DNA from: Plasmodiophora brassicae | Lineage: Eukaryota; Endomyxa: Phytomyxea; Phytomyxea; Plasmodiophorida | Assembly (NCBI GenBank): GCA_036867785.1 | Contig: CP145412.1 | Location: 372,001-436,000 of the forward strand | DNA length: 64,000 nucleotides | Direction: 5' to 3' | Shown: in pieces, positions 40,237 through 49,187 of the stretch | How the letters are laid out: each line of letters opens with the position of its first letter | Numbering within the stretch: position 1 is the stretch's first letter | Program-made: the position numbers and the translations under genes | The notes under the pieces: model-generated | The model's input: only the letters and a program-made list of their open reading frames with translations | The model's database searches: none | Told to the model about the DNA's origin: nothing

Positions 40237-41691
40237 GACGCAGAGACGTTACGACTACGGATCCTGGTCGTGGCGCACTGCGGCAGTGCTATGCATCGTG
40301 GCGGGACAACCACCAGAGAAGCGGTTATGAGACGATTCCGCTGGGCTGGAGTGGAGGAGCACGTGCAACAAATGTGCGATCAGTGCATGCACTGCGTCAC
40401 CACTCGAGGAGGAGAACGGATTCCGCGGCCGCTGGGTCAGGCTGTTCACGGTCACGAAAGGTTTCAGGTGCTGCATATGGACTACATGTACGTCGAGCCG
40501 GTTCGCGGAGCGGACCACGACTACAAGTACATATTGCTGCTCAAGGACGACTTCTCGGGACTCGTCCGCCTGATTCCTTGCACGAACGCGACGGCCCGGA
40601 CTGCAGCTGATTCCCTGATGGCGTGGAACGCTGACTTCGGGACGCCAGAGATCCTGGTTACCGATGGTGGTTCACATTTCACCGCTGAGGTGATGGAGGA
40701 TTTGAGTCGGCTACGTCACGTTGCGCATCACATCACGCTGGCGTACTGCCCATGGTCGAATGGAACGGTCGAACGGGCGAATGGAACGGTCGTGGAGATG
40801 CTGAGGAGCCTACTGAATGAGAACCAGATCGACACCCACAACTGGCCGTACGCATGTCAGCTGGTGCAACACGCCATGAACCATACGCCTTCAAAGCGTC
40901 GTGGAGGTCATGCACCGGTGACGGCGGCGTTTGGCATCCAACCGGAGAATCCTCTAGACCTGATCTGGGACTTGAAGGCTAGCAATTGGCGACCTGTGAA
41001 TCCTGCGACCATTACTCAGCACATCGAGAAGATGAAGGACGATTTCGACAACATACACAAGGATGTCGAGATGGGCAAAGAGAAGCGGCATCGAGCCAAT
41101 GTCCAGCAGCGCAACAGGCAGCTGCGTCCTGGAGACGATGAAGCGTTCATTCCAGGTGACTACGTCTTGTGCGCACGACCGAACATGGGCCCGGGGAACA
41201 AACTGATCGCCAAGTGGAATGGCCCGTTCCGTGTGCTGCAGCGACTGAACGATCAAGTGTACTTGCTGTACGATCCTCTTCACGAGAAGGAGTTTCGGGC
41301 GCACATCCAACGGATCAGACGATACGCTGATGGGAAGTTGAACATGACGGCGACGATGAAGAAGCATCTTCAGCACTCGAATCATAAGCTCTTGGTGGAG
41401 AATCTAGCTGACTGCCGATACAATGCGAGCGAGAAGCGAGTCGAAATCAAAGTGCTCTGGGAAGGATTCGAGGAATCGGACGCCACATGGGAACCGGCGG
41501 ACATCATAATCGAGGACGTGCCGACGATGGTTCGTGATCTGTATGACCGACTGGGAGATGACCACCCTCAGGCGGAGGAGTTGCGAATACTGTTGAACTC
41601 GGCGGCGACGAACGGGAATCGCCAGCCTGCCTCGAAACGACGTCAAGCAAAAGGAGCGCGACGTCAGAGGACTAAACGACCACGGAATTGA
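40237..41691 (+). CDS. Gypsy-2 gag-pol, part 2: integrase and chromodomain
   Basis: Continues the part 1 frame. H2C2 zinc motif (HCGSAMHRGG ... CDQCMHC); integrase core D (LLKDDFSGL), D (VTDGGSHF), E (GTVERANG); GPF-type C-terminal module (KLIAKWNGPFRVLQRLNDQ); chromodomain-like VEIKVLWEGFEESDATWEP near the end, then a basic tail. Stop at 41691. Apart from the foldback the whole polyprotein is uninterrupted. Confidence 0.9.
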   Translation, partial: DAETLRLRILVVAHCGSAMHRGGTTTREAVMRRFRWAGVEEHVQQMCDQCMHCVTTRGGERIPRPLGQAVHGHERFQVLHMDYMYVEPVRGADHDYKYILLLKDDFSGLVRLIPCTNATARTAADSLMAWNADFGTPEILVTDGGSHFTAEVMEDLSRLRHVAHHITLAYCPWSNGTVERANGTVVEMLRSLLNENQIDTHNWPYACQLVQHAMNHTPSKRRGGHAPVTAAFGIQPENPLDLIWDLKASNWRPVNPATITQHIEKMKDDFDNIHKDVEMGKEKRHRANVQQRNRQLRPGDDEAFIPGDYVLCARPNMGPGNKLIAKWNGPFRVLQRLNDQVYLLYDPLHEKEFRAHIQRIRRYADGKLNMTATMKKHLQHSNHKLLVENLADCRYNASEKRVEIKVLWEGFEESDATWEPADIIIEDVPTMVRDLYDRLGDDHPQAEELRILLNSAATNGNRQPASKRRQAKGARRQRTKRPRN

Positions 41692-42642
41692 CGATATGAT
41701 GACCGGCCGGCTGGAACATGGTAAAATAGCTGGTCGAAGGTTGCTAACTGTACATAGGCAACGAAGAACAACGACGCGAAAACGGAAAGGACGTCGATCG
41801 GACGCACGGTGCGCGGAGCACCTGCGTGGGCACGGGGCCCGAACCACTGGGCATGGGACTCAGTCTGGGAACATTCAGCAAATTGGCCACTGAATGGGAT
41901 CATGTACCAAATGGAAACCAACGGTACGGAACTCGCATATGCATGGGGAAACACTCCACCACAGTCGGATCCTAAAGATTGGACTTCGGCTAACCCTGGT
42001 AGTCAAACGGACGCCAGTCATCGGACTCCTAAAGATTGGGCTTCGGTGAACCGATATCGGATGGGAACGGAACTAACTACGGATGCACATGGCTGGACGC
42101 GGTGTGGGTATTCGTGGTGGTTGCGAGCGGAACTTACTGGACGCAGTAGTGAGCTCACAACCGGCGCTGATGTAGTGTGTTGGACGCAACTCACAGAATC
42201 AGTGCATGGGGAACTGGAACTGGAATGGATGGAACCGGGTGCGAATTGGGAACTGTGGGAATTGGAAATGCTGCCTTAATGTCGGCGTATGACTTGTCGT
42301 ACACCACATGGGGACGGTTGGCTGGATCACTGGGAAATATGGAACGTTTGGTGACTCGCTGGAGTGATTTGGAATGGATGGGTGCCTGTAACGAGGTGAC
42401 CACCTCCCACGTGGGGGTGGATGTCGTCAGTATGGCTGAGAACTGTTAGCACTATGCTGACATGGTCCGGCGAATCTGATTCACTCAACTCCGTCCTTAT
42501 TGCGATGAGTCTAATCTCAAGAAACGGGCGTGACCAATCTGAACGCGCACACGAACCAAGTAACGCCTACGTGTCGCACGAATGCAGCAACGAGCCTACG
42601 TATCTCTACGTCTGCATCCAGGTCATGTTCGGAAAAGGGCAG
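41692..42642 (+). other. Long non-coding 3' region of Gypsy-2
   Basis: About 950 bp between the stop and the 3' LTR. It contains imperfect direct repeats (cctaaagattggacttcgg / cctaaagattgggcttcgg) and a tract rich in ggaactgg/ggaatgg words near 42.2 kb. No gene was recognised on either strand. Confidence 0.6.
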
Positions 42643-42825
42643 TGTAGACGGTGGAGCAGTGCAGCATGCCCTGTCGCAGCCAGAGATACCAAGAACAGCA
42701 TCTAGGAGAGGCAGCCCTAAGACCGGGAGAGTCCGTACGGCATGCGGGAAGGCCGGACGGCAGGGAGGAGAAGGATCGGGAGATCTGGGAACGAGGACGC
42801 TGAGGTTCTCTATACACGATCTACA
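42643..42825 (+). repeat. Gypsy-2 3' LTR
   Basis: 183 bp, identical by eye to the 5' LTR, preceded by the purine tract ggaaaagggcag. Confidence 0.93.
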
Positions 42826-42829
42826 AGGG

Positions 42830-44679
42830 CAGATCGGGGTGGCCTTCGACATCCAGACAGGGAAGTCTATGCAACCGGATTGCATTGCGGGTTCGGTCAT
42901 GTGACGCAATATATCCATGACCCTATGCATGCGCTATGCATGCGTGCGGTGCCACGACTGCTACGTTCGTTGGACTTTCACGGTTGTGGCAAAGAACTTC
43001 ATTCCCCAGAGGTGTGTGGAAGTATTACTAGTACGTTTTCAGGTTGCTGACTGGACTGCAATACAATAGGTGGATCGTGCTTTGGGTCGAGGCGCTCCAG
43101 TCATCTCCTTGCTGGTGATTCCGGACAGCCCACGGTTTCCTGGAGACACAGATGTGTCCTCTGCATCGAAGCAGATCGAGAACATTGTGCGCTCTCTCGA
43201 GTGGCCAACGGGCGCGTGTGACCCGTTGAAGAACTTGTACTCATCGAAGTCGATGAAAGCGCATGACACGCTGGTCTGGCTGAGCGACGTCGGCATTGCT
43301 GTTCTTGCCGCTGTGGTGTCTGAACGTCTATTCACCAACGGCCACGTAGACGAGGTTACGGTATGGAAGACTTTGTTCGCCTTCATGAAAGCGTCGATGG
43401 CCATGATGGGAGCCTGTTTCGAACGGGAATCCTTTGATGACACCGAACAGGACTTCATCGATACATTAGCGCGCCTCGAAACCGTCATACCATCCAAACT
43501 GCTTACTATCTCCGTAAGCAGGTAGTCATAAGTGTCTGTAGTGGAACACTGATTTGCTGATGCACAGATGCATTCATTGGTGCACTTGGGTGACGTTATT
43601 CGCTCCTGGGGTCCGATAATTGGCTTTGTCTGGACGTACCCGTTGGAGCGCTGGATCGCACACATGAAGGCGATTCTCCACTCAACGAAGGGGTTGACGC
43701 TCAACATTGCGGGAAACTTGCAGCTGATCAATGCTGCCGCTTTGCTCCGGCTGGAGATGCACGAGCATTATGCAGTGCAGAAGGATAACCCGTTCCTCTT
43801 CGGATGTCCCTCTCCAGTGGCGATGGAAATGTTGCCAATCAGATTCCAAGGTCGGATGCGGGAAACTCAACTAACAGTTCTGGAACGTGCATGGCTGCAC
43901 GCGAGCCTCATTGATCCACAACAGTGGCAAATGACACGCGGCCATCCCTGGAGAACCCAATACCAGCGCCTCGTTCAGAAATTCGAGCGTGAAATTGGTG
44001 TTCGTATGAATACGTTCTTCCTGGCGAAGGACAATTTGGCAATGTTCGACGCCTTCTGTGACTCCGAACCCGTCAGGGAGCAATTCGGTTCTGTCCGCCT
44101 ACCCTCTCGACTGCAATCTTGCCGTCGGATTCGTATCGGTATGCGTGCCATGCATATGGAAATCTGTCTATATAACTATGTGGACATGTAGGAAACTGCC
44201 TGTTTCGGACTCGTACCACCGATCAAGCATTCAAGTCGAGCAACCGATATTTCATTGCCAACTTCGCCGGCGACGGATTATATCTCGGTACCGCTGAGAA
44301 GTTTTTCACGATGGACATGAACGCCGCAGCGTTTCATGATGACGGTGATCCGTTCATCATCATTCGCGTTTTCCAGTGGCAGAAACTCAAACCCGTTTCT
44401 GGAGAGCTCGACGGCGTGCTACCGCAGTATGTCAAAGGTGCATCCTACGATCGATTGTTCGTTGTTGATGTTGCGGCTTAAGTGCGCTTTTCACGTCCAG
44501 GCGACGTGATTCGACCTGGTCATAACGAGTCGACGTGGGTTGCCGCTCAGGACGTTGAGCCGAATAACATTGTCCTGGTCCCTTGTGATCATCTGCATGG
44601 AGGATGCAAGTTTGTTTGCGTTCTCCCGCGAGGGAACATGACGCCGACATCTCTGCGGTCGACAATACCTACTGAGTAA
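42830..44679 (+). pseudogene. CACTA tnp2/DUF4218 transposase, 3' exons
   Basis: Resumes after Gypsy-2. A first piece has YIHDPMHALCMRAVPRLLRS, matching the D-x-MH motif of tnp2. The frame 43070-43525 (GAPVISLLVIPDSPRFPGD ...) follows. The frame 43568-44191 opens with MHSLVHLGDVIRSWGPIIGF and VWTYPLERWIAHMKAILHST, the DUF4218 signature that normally follows tnp2. A last stretch (FIANFAGDGLYLGTAEKFFT ... PGDVIRPGHNESTW) contains an in-frame TAA near 44480 before the final stop at 44679. Several splice sites were not resolved, and that stop plus Gypsy-2 make this copy defective. Confidence 0.7.
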
Positions 44680-45154
44680 ACAAGAGATTTTCCACAAATG
44701 CTGCAGGTCTTAATTATGTATTGCAATGCTTGCACTGTCTGCCACTGATTAGGCGTGTGTCTGGGCATGTCAATAGTTCTTATTCTGCGATAGACGCCTG
44801 GCGAAACGTGGTTGATGGCGAGTTTACTGCCTTTCTGCACCGTCTCAGTCGGTTAGTCGGCAGCTAAGGCGTCAACCAGTGCATTAACCATCACACTCGA
44901 ACAATCGCGACCCGTGAGTCGTGACGCGGGATAGGAGGGCGCGTGCCCACGCCTATCTCAAATTCTACTGGCTGGGCGACGTCTGTGCTCCTCTGGAGCC
45001 ACGTGCGCTTTTCACGGCCCTCATGTACAGAATTTGGGGGCCCTACTGTAGCGCCCGAGCCGGTCCTCCCAGCTCAGCTGGGGCTGAGCGGGTCCGGCCG
45101 CCGCGGCATTAGGTATTCATTTCGTCATTGCAACGTCCGGGTGCGGGAACCATC
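44680..45154. other. Interval between CACTA transposase and second CACTA gene
   Basis: No supported coding content. A hairpin-capable stretch cagctcagctggggctgag lies near 45070. Confidence 0.4.
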
Positions 45155-45868
45155 ATGCAACAGCCGGTGCAGATGAAGGACATCGGGCTGTTCATCGCCA
45201 ATCAGCCGCACGTGGCACTGTCCGAGGAGCGACGCACGCACTGTTCTTGGTTCAGAGCGATGTATCTCAGGTACTGTTTCGCGCTGCTCGTGCATCGGTT
45301 GTCTAATTTCACTACTGGCAGTGTTTACCGCGAAGGCAAGCGGGAGGCGCCGAATCCTTTAAAGGACCAGACCCTGCACAATATAATCCTTCGCGAGGGT
45401 CCTGACAAGTTCGGGCTACCAGCGCAGGACTGGACGTTTGCTCAAACGAAACATTGTACGTGTGCGCAAACTGGGATGTGAAGAAGGCACATAATGACTG
45501 TCTGTCACTGTAGTGATAAAGCAAGCTCGGAGGTGCTACTACCGGTCTATCGGACAGGTCCATCATCGGTCTGGTTCGAAGGCATCGAAGTCGTCACCGT
45601 CCAAGAATGCCATATTCAAGGAACTGTCTGGTACGAGGGTTATTTGTCGATCATTGTCCTGAATGCCCGGCTGACATGGTATTATTTGACAGGAGCTCCA
45701 GATTACCTGTACGATTTCATCAACCAGTTGCGCCACCAGTTTCACGCGCAACAGTCGAATCAGGTCTTTGCGTCGAAATCGTTTTACCGGATCTTCGAAG
45801 AAGCGATCACCGTTGCGCTGACCGAACCGGTACGCGGAACGAGGACGTCGATGGATGTGGCTCACTGA
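45155..45868 (+). CDS. Uncharacterised second gene of the CACTA element (two exons)
   Basis: ATG 45155 (MQQPVQMKDIGLFIANQPHV). Exon 1 to 45459, a 54-nt intron (45460-45513, GTGTGC...CTGTAG) and exon 2 to the stop at 45868 give one frame of about 220 aa. I recognise no domain. It has aromatic-rich segments (WFRAMYLRYCFALLVHRLSN; GTVWYEGYLSIIVLNARLTW), no signal peptide and no clear helix-turn-helix. It sits between the transposase and the CACTA right end on the same strand, where CACTA elements often carry a second gene. Both ORFs lack stops and the proposed intron fits the local intron size, so it may be functional. Upstream exons cannot be excluded. Confidence 0.5.
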
Positions 45869-45997
45869 CGTTTTCGTAATAGGATCAATTTAGCATCAAT
45901 ACCACACAGCCTCGTAATGCCGATATTGGTTTCCTTCTATGCGCTTCTAAGTTTGATTGTGTCACAGGAGATGGTGTCCCTTCAAGAAACCCCGGTA

Positions 45998-47059
45998 CCT
46001 ACAGTGATTACCGTAATTAGTCTGTATGCGCAATTAGTGTTAGTTCATAATTAGTGTGATACACACTATTCAGGGTCGGGTGCTCTTGGCACACCTCAGT
46101 ATATATAGTACAACACTGGTAAATACATGCGAAATGTACCATGAAAATTCAAATTTCATTATGTAAGTACATTAAGGAACGACTTCGCCTTCAAAATGGT
46201 TGCGATGTTTTGCAACAATCGCCTGGAGCTCGGGTGATAGCTGCTGGATGCGCCATTCGCCGGTGACATCCTTGGACAAACCGCACCGGATCATTGCCTT
46301 GCGAGCATACTTGAGCCCATTCGCATCGCGACAGGAGTCCACGTACTTGACCGAATCAGCAGCAAGTTTGAGAAAGAACGTTTTGCCCGGATTCTTGAGT
46401 GCCCCCGACACCCGTTGCCTGCTGTTCGCATTGGGCTGGACCTGAACTCGTTGGGAAACATGCGAATCGTCCGAGCGAACAGGCCTGGCTTTCGTCGTCG
46501 ATCATCCACTTCACGACCCTGATTCTTGACTGCTGGGTACAGAGGTGCTGCAGTTTTCTCTTACGTGCCGAATCGTTGCGGGCATTCGCATCATCATCTT
46601 CAATCCTAACCTCCTCTTCGGCGCCGTCGCCTTGCTGCTGTTCCGGTTCTCGTGGCACTTGATCATGCGGCTGCCGATGCTGCTGATGCAGCTGCGATCG
46701 AGCAAACGCGGCAGCAAGAGGTGACGCAGAGAAGACAGACAACGCTTGTGACGATGACGTCGCTGGAGCCATCCGCGTATCTCACGTGAACAAACAGAGT
46801 GCAATCATTTCCGGGTCCCTGCGGGCTCAGCGGGCAGCACGTGCGGCGTCCGTGGGGACTGGCTCGCACTGCGGCGCTGCGTATGCCTATACACACTAAT
46901 TACGTGTGAAAATAAATAGTGTGTATCACAGTATTCATGCCAGCACCAATATAGTGTTAATTCGCATTTAGTGTTATACACACTAATCAAGGGTTGAGCC
47001 TCTAAAATCGCTAACACCTAATTAGTCTGATACAGACTAATTACGGTAATCACTGTAGG
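45998..47059 (-). mobile_element. TA-flanked TIR element (Tc1/mariner/pogo type) inside the CACTA element
   Basis: 1062 bp. The left terminus CCTACAGTGATTACCGTAAT at 45998 recurs inverted at 47059. TA lies at 45996-45997 and 47060-47061. Subterminal regions are rich in attagtgt/acacactaat motifs. It carries only a decayed short minus-strand gene. A fragment of the same family lies at 49188-49250 and 49599-49620. Confidence 0.75.
46172..46772 (-). pseudogene. Decayed short gene in the TA-flanked element
   Basis: ATG 46772, then an Ala/Gln-rich start and RKRKLQHLCTQQSRIRVVKW, which looks like the beginning of a helix-turn-helix. Coding then moves across frames (PGLFARTIRMFPNEFRSS in one, ALKNPGKTFFLKLAADSVKY and YARKAMIRCGLSK in another) to a stop at 46172. 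At least one frameshift is needed. It resembles the N-terminal DNA-binding part of a pogo-like transposase without the nuclease; that reading is tentative. Confidence 0.4.
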
Positions 47060-47319
47060 TACTTGAAGGCGTCCTGTTTCACGTATAGCGATGAAGCTGA
47101 TATGACATTGCAGATCGTATGTATCGTGACGGGGCGACTAAATAACGATGGAATAAAAACTAATGATTGGGTTTCCTCACATTCTAATGCTATCTATCGA
47201 CCTGCTATCCCAGTAGCTATTCGGATAGAAAGTTGGGAACCAATAAGGAATAGGAGTGGTGCAGGGGCTATCCTATTACTGTCTATTTTTGGTGGCACTA
47301 GAAGTCCGCGAGAGGCTAT

Positions 47320-47456
47320 ACTTGGCTTCCCAATCGGCACTTCAACGGCACTTAAGTGCCGATTGAAGTGCTCCAGAGTGCCAGGAAAGTGCCGAATCCA
47401 CAATTGGCCGACACCCTCCAAAACGGCACTTGTTCGGCACTTTTAAGTTTCCAGTG
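47320..47456. repeat. CACTA right subterminal motifs and terminal repeat
   Basis: At least six GGCACTT / AAGTGCC motifs in both orientations within about 120 bp, ending in the inverted terminal repeat that finishes with CCAGTG. Confidence 0.75.
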
Positions 47457-47582
47457 TTCGCTGGAGCCACGAAGATTGTAGAGAAAGTCTGGAAAGAGCT
47501 GCGGCATCATCTCATCGTCTTTGTCGTCGTCTTCAATAAGCCCTTGGGCGCGCTTCTGCAGCAATGTTCTCCAATCCGCCAT
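47457..47582 (-). pseudogene. Harbinger-1 transposase, N-terminal exon segment
   Basis: ATG 47582. MADWRTLLQKRAQGLIEDD ... MPQLFPDFLYNLRGSSE, then the CACTA terminus. Counting the TTC/GAA target repeat once, the frame continues at 26822 with ISREKKRGGS. The parallel exon in Harbinger-3 starts MEQWWAAFQKLVREAQNDRD. Confidence 0.72.
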
Positions 47583-47969
47583 CGCGACGAGATGCCCCCG
47601 TTCGGTTTGCCGTTGCGCGGATGCCGTTCGCGCGGTGGAAATTTTTTTACCGTTTCTAATAAACCATTTGCCGGCGCTCCCAAAAAACGGGAAACGGGCG
47701 GTTTTGCCGTGCTATTTTCCCGTCCGCGGTGGAGATGCTCTTAGAGCATCTCCACCGCGTACGCAAAACCGCACTGCAGCGCTATTTTTCAGATCCGGAT
47801 TCCGTTTCTCGTCTCCGCCGCAGAGCGTCAAACTGCAAATATTTTGCTGGCGACGCAATTTTGGCCCTCGGCGCCTGAATATCCGTCGATTTTCAGGCGT
47901 CGCCCTGCGACTGCATCGCCAAAACGATGGAGCCCAGTGGGAACCGTCAGGACGGCGAGGCGAAGCGTT

Positions 47970-48170
47970 CGCAGCGAGGCACAACTTAATTGATGCGGAA
48001 TATGCTCAGTTGGCCCGCTCGTGGTTGAACGTGTCCCAGAACCCTGCAACAGGGACAGGGCGAGGCCCATTTCTGCAGCAACACCAGTGCCGGGGCGCGA
48101 TCGGCACGTTCTCTGCAGTCGAAATGGAGCACCATTCAGCGAGACGTTTCCAAGTTCGCTGAAAGAGCCG
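47970..48170 (+). pseudogene. Decayed Harbinger-3 accessory gene
   Basis: EYAQLARSWLNVSQNPATGT, the same SANT-like block as the Harbinger-1 accessory protein (EDVQLVRSWLNVSQDPATGT), then frameshifted sequence. Confidence 0.7.
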
Positions 48171-48214
48171 AACATGTCAGGGGAGCCTGTAGCCGCGTTG
48201 TCTTTGAGTTAGCG

Positions 48215-48987
48215 GTCGACATCGGCAGCTGTGGGCTTGCGCAGGTACACTGCTCCAAACCGTTCACGCTACAGACAACTGCCAGCCTCATCACATGCGG
48301 TGATTTGTTCACTGCCTTGAAGGATTCAAGGGCCGTACTCTCCCCGATCTTGATATACTCGTCGAGCGCGACGTCGGCCGGTAACCCATAGCACAGGCGC
48401 GCGGTTCACTGCTGTACACGTTTGAATTGTCGACAGGCCTGGTACACCCAACGCATCGACAAGTTGAATGAAGTACTCGTCCTCAAGATATACTTCCTTC
48501 ATTAAAAGTTCGAACAGCGTTCGCCTACCGGAATGTATTATTATGACAGGACACTCCTTGGAAGCGATCGTTACCCCATTCTAAAGCGACGCATGAACAG
48601 TTTTTCACCATAGAGCGGGACCCGGTCGAAGTAGTCTTGTCGGATGCGCAGGTCTGCAGCGACACGGTCTCCAGGCAAGTTCGGCCGTCGGCCAGGACGA
48701 GAGCCACCCCGTTTGACGTCGGTAGTACTGTCGGCCTGACTCGCACTGGAAGCGTCGAACATGTCGGGAAAGAACTCCAGCACCTTTTCATCTTCATCCC
48801 TGTCATTCTGCGCCTCCCGAACGAGTTTCTGAAAAGCTGCCCACCACTGCTCCATCGTGATGTCCTGCCCCAGACAAGTTTGCAGGCGCGCAAATTGCGT
48901 CGTCGCGGTGGGAAAAAATTGCAATCTACTGCAAAGCTTTTTCAGACGGTCCCAAAAAACTGCAACCCAAGGGATTTGGCGTATCAT
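48215..48987 (-). pseudogene. Decayed Harbinger-3 transposase
   Basis: The N-terminal frame (48571-48987) contains MEQWWAAFQKLVREAQNDRD, KRGGSRPGRRPNLPGDRVAA and QDYFDRVPLYGEKLFMRRFR, the family's conserved N-terminal block. Downstream remnants (about 48215-48520) align with the middle of the Harbinger-1 transposase, but the catalytic core is absent. Confidence 0.75.
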
Positions 48988-49012
48988 TTTCCCGCACGCG
49001 GTGGAGATGCTC

Positions 49013-49047
49013 TTATGACGCCTTATGACGCCTTATGACGTCATGAC
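49013..49047. repeat. 10-bp minisatellite, block 3 (right flank of Harbinger-3)
   Basis: TTATGACGCC units, then the degraded gacgtcatgacgtcata. This is the distal remnant of the array interrupted at 11518 and 22193. Confidence 0.85.
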
Positions 49048-49082
49048 GTCATAAAATCTGGCCACGGAGTTATGACAGAGCC

Positions 49083-49187
49083 ATGGTTCCCCGCCATCCT
49101 TCAATTTGTTCCCCGTCATGCAAACATTATGTCCCCGCCATGCAAAAATTTCGTCCCCGTCATGCAAATTCATCTTCCCGTGGTGGT
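49083..49187. repeat. Remnant terminus related to the IS630/Tc1-type element at 50.1 kb
   Basis: Read on minus: CCACCACGGGAAGATGAATT followed by about 21-bp units of the type gcatgacggggacgaaattt. This parallels the end CAACCACCGGAAGGTATATT plus ggatcacggggacacaattt units of the 50142-52431 element. Only one end remains. Confidence 0.55.

Larger units (their letters stand above)
36429..42825 (+). mobile_element. Gypsy-2: Ty3/gypsy element with chromodomain, inserted in the CACTA transposase
   Basis: 183-bp LTRs at 36429-36611 and 42643-42825, identical by eye, TG...CA ends, with a 4-bp duplication AGGG (36425-36428, 42826-42829). A 4-bp target is supported by the solo LTR of the same family at 55964-56146 (CTTT both sides). 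It has one long gag-pol frame broken only by a 189-bp foldback element (40043-40231). About 950 bp of non-coding DNA separates the stop from the 3' LTR. Confidence 0.93.
26823..47456 (+). mobile_element. CACTA (EnSpm-type) transposon inside Harbinger-1, hugely expanded by nested elements
   Basis: Left end CACTGGAAACTTAAAAGTGC (26823) and right end (read inward from 47456) CACTGGAAACTTAAAAGTGC are exact inverted repeats of about 25 bp. They are flanked by the 3-bp duplication TTC (26820-26822, 47457-47459), the hallmark of CACTA elements. The right subterminal zone is full of GGCACTT / AAGTGCC motifs, as expected for transposase-binding repeats. It encodes a tnp2/DUF4218-type transposase on plus (34.76-44.68 kb). 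Nested inside are Harbinger-2, Gypsy-2 and a TA-flanked TIR element; without them the element is about 5.4 kb. Confidence 0.85.
22194..47740. mobile_element. Harbinger-1: PIF/Harbinger element opened up by about 23 kb of nested insertions
   Basis: The left end GAGCATCTCCACGCGGACGG (22194) and right end, read inward as GAGCATCTCCACCGCGGACG (from 47740), are flanked by TTA (22191-22193, 47741-47743), the 3-bp target typical of PIF/Harbinger. It encodes the usual convergent pair: a Myb/SANT-type accessory gene on plus and a transposase on minus. The transposase is split by a pogo element (24393-26446) and a CACTA element (26823-47456). Across both insertions the transposase frame rejoins when the target repeats are counted once, which shows that the far right piece at 47.5 kb belongs to the same element. 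Confidence 0.85.
47744..49012. mobile_element. Harbinger-3: degenerate PIF/Harbinger copy next to Harbinger-1
   Basis: 1269 bp from GAGCATCTCCACCGCG (47744) to its inverted copy ending 49012, with TTA at 47741-47743 and 49013-49015. The left TTA is shared with the right end of Harbinger-1. Internally it holds a decayed accessory gene and N-terminal transposase sequence, with the nuclease mostly deleted. Confidence 0.85.

Noticed and set aside
45065-45105. Hairpin near 45.07 kb as a possible tRNA or structured RNA
   Set aside because: Only a single stem; no tRNA arms, conserved loops or 3' acceptor complement.
47457-47740. An independent truncated Harbinger copy
   Set aside because: Defining the CACTA ends with the TTC duplication shows this piece is the right end of Harbinger-1, and the transposase frame rejoins across the insertion.
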